NCBI GenBank assembly: GCA_037176905.1
Contig: JBBBWG010006435.1
Span: 1 to 26,531 of the forward strand
DNA length: 26,531 nt
From: Azolla pinnata
Taxonomy: Eukaryota > Streptophyta > Polypodiopsida > Salviniales > Salviniaceae
Direction: 5' to 3'
Below the pieces are notes generated by a model. It did no database searches. It was given only the letters and a program-made list of their open reading frames with translations, and was not told the DNA's origin. Every line of letters begins with the position of its first letter. Positions within the stretch are counted from its first letter, which is position 1. This document shows positions 1 through 11,336 of this stretch, piece by piece. The position numbers and the translations under genes are program-made.

Positions 1-506
1 ATAGGTTAAAATAACATAGACAATAAAGTTTGAGTTGATTGATGTACAATGGATTATCAAATATAAGAGATGCAAATAAGCAGATTGTGCTTCTGTTGCG
101 GAACCTGTGCACACTCTATGTGTGGTCGTGCAGCGTGTTGTGTGGCAGAAATGGGGATAGAGAGATAGATTGTATAGAAAGCAAAAAATATATTCACTCA
201 ATAAACTCGTTCAACCTTTATAATGCACCCCATGGGCGACTTATATACACAAGCTCATGATTCCCTTTCACAAAGGAGATAGGCAGACATGAGTATAATA
301 GTGCATTCAAGGTGATATTCTAAGGATATTATTGAAGAGTTTCTTGAGAAGCTTATGAGGAGCTTGCTAAGGACTTTTAAAATTTTGAAACCTTCCTTCC
401 TCTATGCTTTTGTAAAATAGGTCTATAACTAGACAATCTTCATTAGTTTTCCTTTATAGGGTTGAAACATTTGTACAACTTAGGCTAACAAATTTGTTTA
501 GAGTTA

Positions 507-625
507 GTAATAGACTACATGCATAGTTAATAAATTGATGCGAGGTTTGTAATAACGTACATGCGTGAATTAGTGTGGGTTTGTAATAATATACATGTGT
601 GGTTAATAAATTGGTGTCATGTTAA
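507..625. repeat. Degenerate tandem repeat, three copies of 34-42 bp
   Basis: Copies begin at 507, 549 and 583 with GTAATA followed by TACATGYRTG-like sequence. The first and third share a GTTAATAAATTG core that the middle copy has partly lost. The copies are well diverged, so this looks like an old local duplication. Confidence 0.55.
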
Positions 626-710
626 TATATTATTATAAGGTGAATATATTCATGTATGGTTAAGGAGGGCCAAGATGTTGGTGAAGACAGGCTATCTAGG
701 TTACTAACCC

Positions 711-1110
711 TGATGCAAGGTTAATGATAACTTTTAGGGTTAGTTTGGGTGGTATGTTATGTGCCTTGAATGGATCAAGGTTAATCTAGATATGTATTGG
801 ATTAGTGACTGCCATAGTGTATTATTGTAGGGTTAGTGATAGCTTGTAGGGTTAGTTGAATATCATTGCAGGCAAGGTTTAGTGATTACTAACCTGATGT
901 GCACCATGTCATTGATTGCTTAACCCGATTTCACAGGACTATTACATAACCAAAGTATGTTTATGCAAGGTTAGTGATAACTCACAAGGTAGCAAGGTAA
1001 TGTGCCTTTGATGCAACGAAGTTAATATAGTTATAAAGGGTTAATTCAATATATTAGTGATAGGTTAAGCAATAACTAATGTGATGTGCACCATATTAGT
1101 GAGCACTTAC
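711..1110. repeat. Two diverged copies of a ~200-250 bp unit
   Basis: ATGCAAGGTTARTGATAAC occurs near 712 and 962. It is followed in both copies by a TGTGCCTT-like stretch (near 761 and 1000) and by CTGATGTGCACCAT or TGATGTGCACCAT (near 884 and 1080). The order is the same in both, so this is a tandem duplication with small indels. Several TAGGGTTAG words occur within it, giving a loose telomere-like look. Confidence 0.55.
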
Positions 1111-2333
1111 CTTTCAATCCCCAGATCACCTCCAACCTTTCTATTTTATAATAGGCGTACTCAGACGTCAAACACAAGGCTTCCCTCTCTCTCTCTCTCT
1201 CACTCTTCTTTGTATACATTGTATGCATCACGAAATATGCTTCTATAAATATCACAAATCAAGGTTATATATGCATACGAATCACCCGTTTGGGATTAGA
1301 AGTGGCCCAAGTCATAACATAAAGGCATAGTATGGCCATATGAGTGGAAGTCGACTCTGTGGAGAGTTTCATTGTAAGTTGGTGCCAAGTATAGCATGTA
1401 AGCATGACTTGTTGGATCTAGATGGATAAGAGTGTATCATATGTTGACACTAGAGGATGCAAATGCAAAATTATATCATGACAAGAATGGCAATTTAAAT
1501 GATTGACAATGACTAAACATTTCGGAGATGACTTGTCAAAGTAGAATATGAAGAAGAAGACAAGATTTTCATTTTCTATGATGAACAATGGCTTAAGGGA
1601 ATGATGTAACGGCAATGTAAACTTGTTTTGTAAAAAAAAGAAGAAGAAGAAATGTTATAGCACGTCATCATCGGTTGCATATACATATACGCAAGCACAT
1701 ACATACGTACACGTATGAGATGTATATACAAACATGGTTGTAGTAGAACGAACTAAACATGTTGGTGTTCAAGAATGATTCGATGATTTGAGTTTGGAAG
1801 AACAAAAAGAAAACCTTGAAGTCTGATTTGAATCATTCGTTTTGGAAAGTGCTATCATCATCATTTTATTGTAAACAAGGTGTTGAGAATAAGAAAAACT
1901 CACGTAAATATTCCATCGATTGATTAGAAATTCAGTAATATTAAGTAAAAGAACAAAGAAAACAAGCTAAACAAGACACTGGTGTTCATTTTCAATTCGC
2001 TTTTCAAAGGAATGAAATGCGAAAAGAAGAAGAATTTTACGCAAGACGCAGTGTGCATATGTACACAAATTATAACTGCGAGACGCATCGCATACACCCA
2101 CGTATGTATGGGGGGATACAGTGTGTATACATGCATGCATAGATAGGCACACATGTAGGTATTCATAATGCATAGGTATTATAAGTAGGATGCATACGTA
2201 TATACATGCATAGTACATATACATACGTATGAATGTATGTATATGCGTATGTACCTGGATATATATACGGTGTACATACGCACCGTACGTCTCTACGTAT
2301 ACATATAACGTATAGGGTGTGGCAAGTGTATTT

Positions 2334-2336
<3 letters not shown>

Positions 2337-2378
<42 letters not shown>

Positions 2379-2381
2379 CGG
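2337..2381. repeat. GA microsatellite just upstream of the GT47 start
   Basis: An almost pure GA dinucleotide tract ends about 20 bp before the first usable ATG at 2398. GA/CT tracts in 5' leaders and core promoters are common in plants, so this is probably leader or promoter sequence. It creates artificial Arg/Glu and Ser/Leu open frames on the two strands, which are not genes. Confidence 0.85.
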
Positions 2382-2397
2382 AGGCGAGCTGCAGTCG

Positions 2398-2500
2398 ATG
2401 CGATCGATGGTGGGCGGAAAGGCGATGAAGTCCGGAGGGGGAGCTTCTTCGTCTTCCACCCTCTTCGGAGCAGTGGCTCTCGTCCTCGTCACCTTCACTG
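2398..2500 (+). CDS. Proposed coding exon 1 of GT47 gene (signal anchor)
   Basis: This stretch reads a Gly/Ser-rich N-terminus with Lys residues, then a hydrophobic run (TLFGAVALVLVTFTG) that would serve as the signal anchor. The frame stays open to a TGA at 2551. Donor candidates are G|GTTTCA after 2500 and weaker sites at 2541, 2546 and 2550. Only the first joins the exon starting near 2782 in frame without a stop. The site is a poor donor match, so the boundary is tentative and transcript data could move it. Confidence 0.4.
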
Positions 2501-5500
2501 GTTTCACCTCCCAAACCCTCGCCTTTTGCCTCTCAAAACTGTTTTGTTTGTGAATCTTCTGGTTAGGGTTCCCCCCGTGCACCGGAAGTTTAGGGTTGCA
2601 ATCTTGTCTATATTTGTATGTTGCACTAGATTTCTAGGTGGAGTAACAAGCACAGGCATTCTGTTCACATGACTTTGCACGTAAAATCTATGACTTGGGA
2701 TGTAAATTCTGGTTTGCTTCCAATTTATGGACCATTGCAGAAGAAAGGGCTAAGGAATTTGAGACATATCTTCATTCTCAGGAACACGGATTCTTGATGG
2801 CTACTTCAACACCTGTTCGAGCTCGAGCTCGAGCTCAACACAAGAGGTGGGAAAGCCCCATAAGAGCTTCGGTACGAAAGGGAACTCATGGTGGCCTCAT
2901 CAAGGATACGGCATTAATCTCGATCTCCGCATCTATGTGTATGAAGATTGGGAACTACCTGGATTGAAAGAGCTTCAACTTGGCCGTGCTCACAACATCA
3001 ATCCTCAATCTTGCGCTAAAGGTCAGTGGGGCACCCAGGTTGGTTAATCCATTAATCCTTCTGGTTTTCTACCTGCATTAGTTTATCTACTGCTTGAAAC
3101 GTGTAATGCCATGAGAAACCTCGTTTGGTTTACTCAAGGAGTCAGCTCAAATTACTTTGTTGTAGGCAGGTGGTTGATTAGTTTATGTTTGCTGTGAAAT
3201 TTGATATTCGATCAACATTCTTGGTGGGGATTTGAGTATGACACTTAAGTCACCCAAGTTGGTTAATCCCTGAATCTTTTTGGTTTGTTCGCTTGGCCTG
3301 TTTCGTTTAGTTATGGCTCAAAACTTGCACCACCATGAGAAGTAGTTTTGGTTCTTAAACGGATTTCTTGGATCTGAAGGGCAATGGGGGTGTCCACATT
3401 AGGCAGGATATTTAATTTGTCAAACCGGTAGGTTAGTTTATGTATGTTATGTGAAATGTGACGTTCGGTCTCTTCTTTGCACATCGATCCCTGATCTTGT
3501 GTCAAAGGCTTATTGTGAACCAAGGTTGGTTAACCTGTTAATCTGATCGATTGGTTAGCTCGATTTAGATTTATTCATGTGTCAAAACGTATATCATCAT
3601 GAGAAAGGTCTTTTGATTTACTTGGAGGAGCTACCTCAAATCAAATTTGTTGGATCTAAATGGCAATGGGGCTTTCAGGTTAGGCAGATGGTTAATCTGC
3701 ATAAGTGGTTGCTTAATTTATAGGTATCATGCGATGTGTGATATTCAATATCTTGTTTGAATCACGATCTCCTTATCGCTAAAGCTTAAAAAGGGTCAAA
3801 GGAAACAAGAAAATTTGTGCCTTCACAAACTCCAGATTAACACCAAGGAGCTAGCTGTGATAGAGTTGGCAGCGTGTGCCTCCAAAGATATGTCTATCAC
3901 AAATCTGGATTACCCTTTTCACCTAGCTAAAGCTTTGGGAAAATGTACAAGAAATCAACGATAGGCAGTGTTCCTTCAAAAATACGTTATGATACATCAT
4001 TGTCCTATATCTAATCTTTCATCATAAGACTGTATTGGCATACACAACCAATTGACTTAGGTAAAGCTACTGAGAAAATGTGCAAGAAATCCACAGAAGC
4101 ATGTGAGGCTCTTATCCAATACCTCTCCCCCGCAAATTCTTCACGTACTTTGACAAGACACTAATTACACCTAGAACCAACAGTAATGCAACCTAAGGGA
4201 AAGGTCGTTTTTGAATAATGCAGGATTCAGACAAGTTGAGAGGAAATCAGAGAGTGCTGTGACAAGATATATGCTCGATCTTATATATTTGTAGGATTTT
4301 TTCGCCTTCACACAATGAATAATTTCACTTTTCTTTCAAACATCTCAACTCTGAGAATCTTGCAACATAACATAATGCCAGGATATCACATCCTTTACTT
4401 GCTCAGGGGATTACCGGGAAGAATTTTTATTTAATTTCAAGCAAACCAAAAATATTACAACAGTTTTAAAAAACTACATGACCTTTCACAGGTTCAAAGT
4501 GAATCAGCTGAGTTTCTGGTTGGAGATACTTTTTAATATATATGTGATGAAATATTGTTGCTGCCATTATCACACTTAATCTCATCCATTGAGCCACATA
4601 CATGACCCTTTTGTAGAGATATTTGCGAATTCTCAAAGTATATGTTTATGGGAATTTATTTGTCAAATTCCAAGTTGGACCAATCGCATGGCAGGCTGAT
4701 GTTTTGAGAAGTTCTGTTATTGTAGTACGCGGTGTATATAATGTTTGTGAGCATCAAATATTGCCATTTTTTGAAAGCTTTAATCTAACAGATGTGCTTC
4801 TAGTTGGAGGAAACAAGATGTATTCTTCTGCCCATCACTTCACTGTGCAATGTTTCTCAAATTAAGATTCTCTTTACTAATAGAAAGATATTGCAATGGA
4901 AAATTATGAAGTACAGCATAAAAATTCTGTGAAGATTGATGGTCTACACATCTAAAAGCAAGTTACACAATCACAACTCTTAGTGTATTGGTGATTCAAC
5001 AGGTGAAGATTCATCAATTACTTCTGCAGTCAGAGTACCGAACACGTCGAAAGGAAGAAGCACAACTTTTCTTCGTCCCTACTTATGTAAAGTGTGTGAG
5101 GATGAATGGCGGACTGACTGACAAAGAGATCAATGAAAAGTTTGTGCAGGCCAGTAGGTTGCCTATTCATATCAATGTCTGGTTCACATGATGTTGTTCC
5201 TATTTTGTTACTGATGAGGCAATGTCTCTGATCAGATCTTGAAGTACATGCCTTACTTCAGGCGTTCTGGTGGTCGTGATCATATATTTATTTTTCCAAG
5301 GTATGTGCAATTTTTAATTATGTTTCACACTCCAGCAATTGAGTTTATTTGTGGTTCTCTTCTGTGCTGAATACACAGTGGGGCTGGTGCGCATCTATTC
5401 AAGGACTGGGGCATCTATTTGAACCGCTCTATTTTCCTCACTCCTGAGGTGCTCCTTTATATTATATATTATAGTGGATTGGCTTGATTGTTTGTAGCTA

Positions 5501-8500
5501 GGTACTTAATCGATGTTCTTTTTAAATTTAAGTGTAATTGTGATGTCATGTTATGGAATGGTCTTATTAAATTTAGGCACAGTTTCAAGAAATTATAGTA
5601 CCATTGACATTTTATGTTTCTTGTTTGCTTGTGGAACATGCATGCACAAGCATGACAGCATCATATGAAAATTTGTGAGAGTTTGTATCTGTTTGAGTAA
5701 CTGGTTATCTTCATCTTTGAACTATATATTTTATTGGTTTGAATAATTTATTGCTTTCATCTCTCTTCTGGAGATGTTTGTATGGTTTCTTTCCCATCCA
5801 GTGATTGGTTCAGAGAAAAGTTTTGATTCTCACTGTCTCTACGTTTTGCAGTTGTATGTCTGAACACATCTGTTTCTTTGCGACTTCTGGTCATGGTCCT
5901 GTGAATAATATTGCTTCTAATTTTATAGGGAGATAGGACAGACAAGCGTGGAACTAGTGCCTTTAATACATGGAAGGATATCATAATTCCTGGCTATGTG
6001 GACGAAAGCATGACTTCAGGCGGTGAATCTGAAGATGCAGTCAAGCCAATTCCGCTGACACAAAGAAAGTTTGTTGCAAATTACTTGGGTCGTGCACAGG
6101 GAAAGGCTGGCAGGCTCCAACTTATAGAACTCGCTGAAAAATTTCCACATGAGGTGTGCTGTTGAATCTATTAGGATGAATATGCTATTCAAAATGGTTT
6201 CTAGACCTATCCTTCTTACCTTTGTTAATGCAGTTGGAAGCTCCAAATCTTGCTTTGAGTGGTTCAATGAAATTGGGCAGAAGAGAGTATTTTGAGCATC
6301 TTCGTAATGCAAAATTTTGCTTAGCTCCACGAGGCGAATCATCATGGACACTCCGTTTCTATGAATCATTCTTTGTTGTAAGTCAGACATGATTGTTCTC
6401 TCTTGGAAGTTTTCATCATCATTTGTATGAAATTGATACGTATAGATTACAATTTATCTATATTTTATTTTAGCAACAGGATGCATTATGCAAATGCTAG
6501 AGTTTACATGGACTCATTGTCCTTTTTTACTTTACAAGCAGGAGTGTGTCCCGGTAATATTATCTGATCAGATTGAGCTGCCATTCCAAAATGTCATAGA
6601 TTATTCACAGTTTTCTATAAAGTGGCCATCCACACGCATTAGTGAAGAATTGTTGAATTACTTGCAATCGATACCAGGTCAGTGTCAAAAGTGATATAAA
6701 GTTGTCAAATTTATTGAAGGAACAAGTATGTACATTGTAACATTGGTAAGAGGATTCAGGGTGCTGGTCATGAATAAGAGTAGCAAAATAAGATTAGATT
6801 ATGAGGTGCATTAAAAGAAAGTGAGAGATATGTGGCATCATTCAAGGAACATGAATTAAAGCTACGTTAGTGTCTCTTCCAATATACGCCATCATTTCAT
6901 TTTGCCAAAGCCAGGTATACATTGTCTTAGAGGAAACTGAGCTTATAGGAAATATTTCCTGTCATTAAGAGGTTTTGGTTTTGTTAATCTTTTATAAGAT
7001 TAGTTAAAAACTTCCTGAGATCACTTGAATGTGGCAAGACTGCACATTGTAGGGCCAGTGCTTCAGGCCAGTGATCCCAAAAATGTATTGGTGCAGTCAA
7101 CATTGGGTTCTGAGTTATGCAGTTGCATGCCACTTCTAAGTCACTAAAAGTTCTGGATTCTGGGCCAAAGAACCAATACTTCTATTATTCAAACTAGCCA
7201 TCTACTGATAAAGAAAATCGAATTCAGATTTAGGAGCAGTGGTGGCACACTTTATGTTTGAAACTCCTTACGGAAAGTTTACCTATCTTCAGGTGGAGTG
7301 CTCTCCATGCTCCATGGATGTATTCCAGCTATGTAAACGTATAGAAGTAGGAGTTCCAACTGGCCGTGGTATTAGGGTTTTGCTAGATGAGTATTAATCA
7401 TTGGAGTCTATAGGATGTTCGATTCCTTGATCATAACCAAATCTCATTTCCTGGATGTGAAACTGATTCTTAATGACCCTTAAACTGTAGAGGTAAAGAG
7501 TATATCGTTTGTGGTTTATTTGTTTATATATAATGCTGTCTGAAAGCCTGCATAAATGTATGTTGATTGTTAAAATGCATGTCATCAGATGTCTTAAGGC
7601 CATTTGGCAGTTACCAGCAACAACGCTCTCAATTCTTAGCTTTTTCACATTAGCAGAAGAAAATTCTGGATTAGAATATGTATAAATCCTGAAGTCTCTC
7701 TGCAAACTTGAGAAGCTGCCTTTGCAAAGAACAGCTCATGGGATTCATGCGTACACCAATACAGCTATCTCTGTGTTCGAAAGACGTTATATTAACCTTT
7801 TTTTAAGGCCAAAATGACCTAGAAGACCGAACAAGAAAACACATCTTCATGTATTTCCATGTCTCGAAAAGAAAATAAATTAGATGTATTGACACATAAG
7901 ATTGTAGTAAGTCTAGATATCTCATTAATATAAGATCATGTGCCTTGATCAACTGAGGTTTTTGTCTTCATAAAATCTCGAACATGGGCCTTCTAAGACA
8001 GAAAGATCTCCCCCGAGGAATGTAACTTCAGTGCTTTGTGATAATGGCCTTTATTTTTCGATCACATAGATCATGGCCCTCTGGCTTGTGGCCCTCTGGC
8101 TTGTGACACATTCCTATTGTTTGATCAATAGTAACCCCTTTTTTACTGTCCTTGTGGAGATCCTACTAGTGTATTTCTTGGTTGAATATTGGCATTAGAA
8201 AGAATCACAAAACTAAAGAAATTCGAGATTGTCGTTTGTGAGTTCTTGTGGATGCATTGTTTTCTTTCGAAAACTCCTATTGATGTCTCTTGACTTCAAG
8301 TAATGTTGATCTTTGTATTCCATTATCTTGAGTATTGAGCCAAAACCTTTTTTGATACAATACAAAACAATGACAGATATGGTGTTCTTCCGATTCCAAC
8401 CCCTGATGGCATAATTATCATATCCTTCCTTCCATGGGTTTCTGTGCTGTGAGGTCGTCATGAGCTGGCCGCAGAGTGCATGCGATACATGTGTATCCAT

Positions 8501-9796
8501 ATGATACCAGAGAATAAATCCATCTTGGGATAGGATATGCGTAAATCCTGGAGTCTCCTCTGCAAACTTGAGAAGCTCCCCCCTGCAAAAAGAAGCTGAT
8601 GACATTCATGTGCACACCAATATAGCTATCTCTATGTTTGGAAGAGGTGAATAATAGTTTGGGTTATAGTGCCATTGGAGATTTGTAGAGGACAGAATGA
8701 TATGGCTGTGACTTGTCTCCTGATTAACTGTGAACTAAAAGCCATCGCCTTTAAATAAGCATAAACTAATGCTAACATTTTTAGCCAAGGAGAGAAAACT
8801 GGATGAATTTGAGGGCAAGCCCCAAAGCAGTAAAAATTTATGCTTCGTTTTATATGATTCATGAACTGGAGAGCATTAAAAAATAATCAATTTCTGAATT
8901 ACCTCTATGAATCTTACATGTAAAATTTGCTTTGTATTACTGGGGAGGAACACCCAGGGAAGAGTGACTGTAAAAAAGCATTTCCTAAGATTGTTAAAGG
9001 TTGTTTATTTCTATTAGATTAGATTATAAATTTTTAATGTCCACAAAGGCCAAATTTCTCCCACCTTTACATATTTCTTGATGGGTGTCTTCTTCCAAGA
9101 AGGGATATTTTCTGCCTTGGAGCAAAAAACCTCTATGTGAAAGTAATGTCCATAATACACATGTGGGCAACCTTCTAGGCGGCATGCTTCATCTGTTAGG
9201 TTATCAAAACATCCTAATATGCCATCAAATCTTCTCGCATCGTGCTATCTTCCGCAAGGCTTGCGATACATATTCTACATGTTTTCATACTTTATACATA
9301 TTAATGCAATGAGGCAACTTCAGTCTTAGCTGGTGTGATTGTGTTAGGGCACTATGACTCATATTAGTTATGAGGTATGGACAAACGCGATTCCTAGGAA
9401 TTCTTTAATTGTATTGAATCCAACAGTTAGGGTTGTGTCGCAAGGAACCAATCATATTGATTATCATGTTAATGCTTATTATACTCAAGATTTATGTTCT
9501 TGTATATCCCAATCCATGAATGTATTGTGGAAAGACCTTCTGAGACAAGTATTGTTGAGGACTCAGATGCAGATGTGGAGAGGATGCTGGCTCATGGTAG
9601 GGCAATCAGATGTCTCTTTGTTTATGCACCCAAAAGCGGGAGTTGTTCAGCTATGGAGGGCATCCTATGGGAACTTCAAAGGAAGGTTCGGGTCTTTCAT
9701 CAGTCGGCAGAGACATTTTGGCTGCATAATGGAACCATGGTTGATAGAAAACTGATTCCAATGCAAAGTTGGGCTCCCCCTCTCCTTGTACCATGA
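2398..9796 (+). CDS. GT47 exostosin-family glycosyltransferase, nine coding exons
   Basis: A type II membrane glycosyltransferase of CAZy family GT47, probably Golgi-located and working on cell-wall glycans. From memory it resembles the plant subgroup annotated as probable glucuronosyltransferases; the acceptor is unknown. Exons I propose: 2398-~2500 (uncertain), ~2782-3038, 5003-5149, 5236-5300, 5379-5448, 5929-6153, 6234-6377, 6542-6677, 9567-9796, giving about 458 aa. Exon 1 encodes a short hydrophobic anchor (FGAVALVLVTF). Landmarks are RIYVYED near residue 84, RRSGGRDHIF and SGAGAHLF mid-domain, NYLGRAQGK near 265, FCLAPRGESSW near 317 and ECVPVILSD near 338. The last exon has FWLHNG. 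Exons 2 to 9 join in phase; the 5149/5236 intron needs a GC donor. The exon 1 donor was chosen because it keeps the frame open; the later donors at 2541, 2546 and 2550 give a phase clash or a stop. ATG 2407 is an alternative start. Confidence 0.9.
3033..3795. repeat. Three degenerate tandem units in GT47 intron 2
   Basis: The word TTGGTTAA recurs at 3040, 3259 and 3526. Each time it is followed in order by an ATGAGAA segment, a segment with CTCAAAT or GGATCTRAAKGGCAATGGGG, a GGCAG motif, and GTGAAATKTGAT- or GATGTGTGATATTC-like sequence. Unit length is about 220-280 bp. The unit begins at the splice donor of exon 2, and copies of the exon 2 tail are recognisable before at least the third unit (near 3486-3530). 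Confidence 0.65.
3890..4140. repeat. Degenerate duplication in GT47 intron 2
   Basis: Two stretches with AAAGCT, then GAAAATGTRCAAGAAAT and CAC/AAC-rich sequence, start near 3929 and 4065. Surrounding sequence shows weaker similarity. It is probably an old tandem duplication of about 135 bp. The rest of the intron up to 5002 shows no feature I can support. Confidence 0.4.
5150..5235 (+). other. Probable GC-AG intron in the GT47 gene
   Basis: The upstream exon reads KFVQ and ends in CAG at 5149. The downstream exon reads ILKYMPYF from 5236, after an ATCAG acceptor. Joining them needs the intron to begin with GCCAGT. GT sites nearby (5154 and 5158) leave leftover bases that the acceptor cannot match in phase. 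GC-AG is the commonest non-canonical U2 intron class. The intron is 86 nt long. Confidence 0.65.
7668..8645. repeat. Pair of ~120 bp direct repeats in GT47 intron 8
   Basis: Copies lie at about 7668-7787 and 8524-8645. Both contain TAAATCCTGRAGTCTC, then CTGCAAACTTGAGAAGCT, then CACACCAATA or TACACCAATA, then AGCTATCTCT and a TGTTYGRAAG end. They differ by scattered substitutions and small indels. Neither copy has an open frame of note, and the edges show no clear terminal repeats. Confidence 0.75.
8075..8104. repeat. Exact 15 bp tandem duplication
   Basis: GGCCCTCTGGCTTGT is present twice in direct succession (8075-8089 and 8090-8104). It lies inside the last GT47 intron and looks like a recent replication-slippage duplication. 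Confidence 0.9.
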
Positions 9797-10540
9797 CAAT
9801 GAATAACTCGTATGAACTCGACATGTATCTTGTTTTTAATATTTGAGGTATCTGGTTGTTTCTATTCAGTTTTGACTATTTCTTTCTTATTTTCGAAGGT
9901 TTGTGTGTTCATCAGATATGTTGAGAAGCAGGTCTAAATAGATGGTTTGGAAATTGCGGATACATTTAGCGGAAGGTTTATGTATATATACCCTCTCTTA
10001 TCTATGCCTTTTGCATTTTAATTTGCCGTTTGCTTTTTTTGTGTGCAAATTGTAGCGCAACAGTTAGATCCATGCAACCCCTATTTTGTACTAGAGTCCA
10101 TTTTTCGGATGTTTACTTTGGTAAGGTCTTTCTGATCACCTACATTTCAAAAATGCAGCAACGAAATGTGCAACTCCAACCCCCAAACCAGGATTCAAGG
10201 TTTTTGGCAGATAATTTCAGTTGGAAGTCTGCATTAGGAATAATATAAGATTCCAACGCAGGACCACAGACTCTATCTGTATGATTAGCTTAATTTTGTT
10301 CCTAATACATATCCAAAATTGGTGTGGCCGCTGACAAGTGCTTTGTTTTGTACCTTTCTGTGATCGATTGTGATGCTGCCCAAGCACATTAAATGTTTTT
10401 TTTTATGTTGATATAATATGGTATTGCGATTTCCAAGCACGGTATGTCATCAACACGAATGGTTTTTCTGGTCAGAAAACCGTTTGAGATAGATTTGATT
10501 ATCGTCTTTCAAAGGTCAAATATGGCAATCCGTGAAATCA
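9797..10540. other. GT47 3' flank, no gene seen
   Basis: This stretch follows the GT47 stop codon and should contain its 3' untranslated region. I see no strong AATAAA signal near the stop and no homologous open frame. The short open frame at 10030-10248 has no recognisable domain. The far end (10497-10552) carries the first copy of a module repeated near 11959 and 12190. Confidence 0.5.
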
Positions 10541-11300
10541 TTTTGGAATTCAAGACTTGGCTTGACTGAATGAGTCGGTAACCTTGAGTTGACTTGGGTG
10601 AATGAGCTTGGCTTCACTTGATTGAGCGAGTCAACCTTGACTTGGCCATAGATAACACATACATACTTAATGCTTAGCCTCTTGACTTCCCTCAACAATT
10701 GCCTTCACTTTACTTGAGTGAGCAAACTTGACTTGACCAAGGCTTGATGAAATTGCCTTGACTTGACCCAACAACCAAGTGAACTTGGGTTTGGCTCAAG
10801 TGACCTCGCCACCATGTAAACTTGCAAGTTGGCGAACCAAATCTGACTTGGGCTTGACGAGTAGATGAGCTTGCCTCGTAGTGGATCTGCCCTGACCCAT
10901 CCTAACTTATCTTGACCGAGCTTTGACATGACCTAAAACTTAAGCTTGGCCTAGCTTGACCAATGGGCAAACCTATCTTGACTTGACCCAACAAGCTGAT
11001 GAACTTGCCCTAATCGAGCTTCGACATGACCTAAAACTTACCCTAATCGAGCTTCGACATGACCTAAAACTTAAGCTTGACCAATGGCCGGACCCGGCTT
11101 GAGTTGACCCAACAAGCTAATGAAGCTGGCTTGGCTTGGCTGAGCTGGATCTTCCCCAACTTGACATAACTTATCTTGACCGAGCTTTGACGCGAGCTAT
11201 AAAACTTAAGCTTGACCGATGGACGAACCTAGCTTGACTTGACTCGACTTGCCTTGGCTTGGCCCGACAAGTGGGATCAAGGTTGACCTGACCTGAAGAC
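10540..11300. repeat. Degenerate CTTGAC-type minisatellite
   Basis: This block is built from variants of CTTGACTTGACC, CTTGGCTTGRC and related words. A larger unit of about 60-140 bp contains ATGACCTAAAACTTA and AAGCTTGACC with CGAGCTT before it (near 10917, 11022, 11052 and, altered, 11180). CCCTAATCGAGCTTCGACAT is repeated at 11009 and 11041. Open frames on the minus strand here (10516-10929) are repeat artefacts. The block leads directly into the telomere-like array. Confidence 0.8.
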
Positions 11301-11336
11301 TCTGATATAGAGAACTCAAGATGTGTGACCCTTGTG

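Larger units (their letters stand above)
1..2397. other. Gene-free upstream region with degenerate and simple repeats
   Basis: I see no supportable gene here. The longest open frames are short, and those near 1924-2582 come from simple repeats. Positions 507-625 hold three degenerate copies of a 34-42 bp unit starting at 507, 549 and 583, each opening with GTAATA. Positions 711-1110 hold two diverged copies of a unit of about 200-250 bp. A short CT tract lies near 1180-1201. Positions 1680-1740 and 2040-2320 are rich in ATAC/GTAT and probably belong to the distal promoter of the downstream glycosyltransferase. Confidence 0.7.

Noticed and set aside
39-260. 73-codon frame in AT-rich sequence at the left edge, considered as part of an LTR-like element
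   Set aside because: No terminal repeat, primer-binding site or coding domain was found, so no element can be supported.
711-1110. Repeated units considered as a CRISPR-like array
   Set aside because: Only two long, diverged units with no regular short repeat and spacer; the host is a plant nuclear genome.
2163-2672. Open frames on both strands over the GA tract before the GT47 gene
   Set aside because: They come from the dinucleotide repeat and from the shadow of GT47 exon 1.
4623-4865. 80-codon frame in GT47 intron 2
   Set aside because: No homologous motif and no phase-compatible splice sites to join the gene.
6016-6390. 124-codon minus-strand frame
   Set aside because: It is the antisense shadow of GT47 exons 6 and 7, which carry clear exostosin motifs on the plus strand.
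8213-8605. 130-codon minus-strand frame in GT47 intron 8
   Set aside because: No recognisable motif, and it partly covers one of the direct repeats; probably chance.
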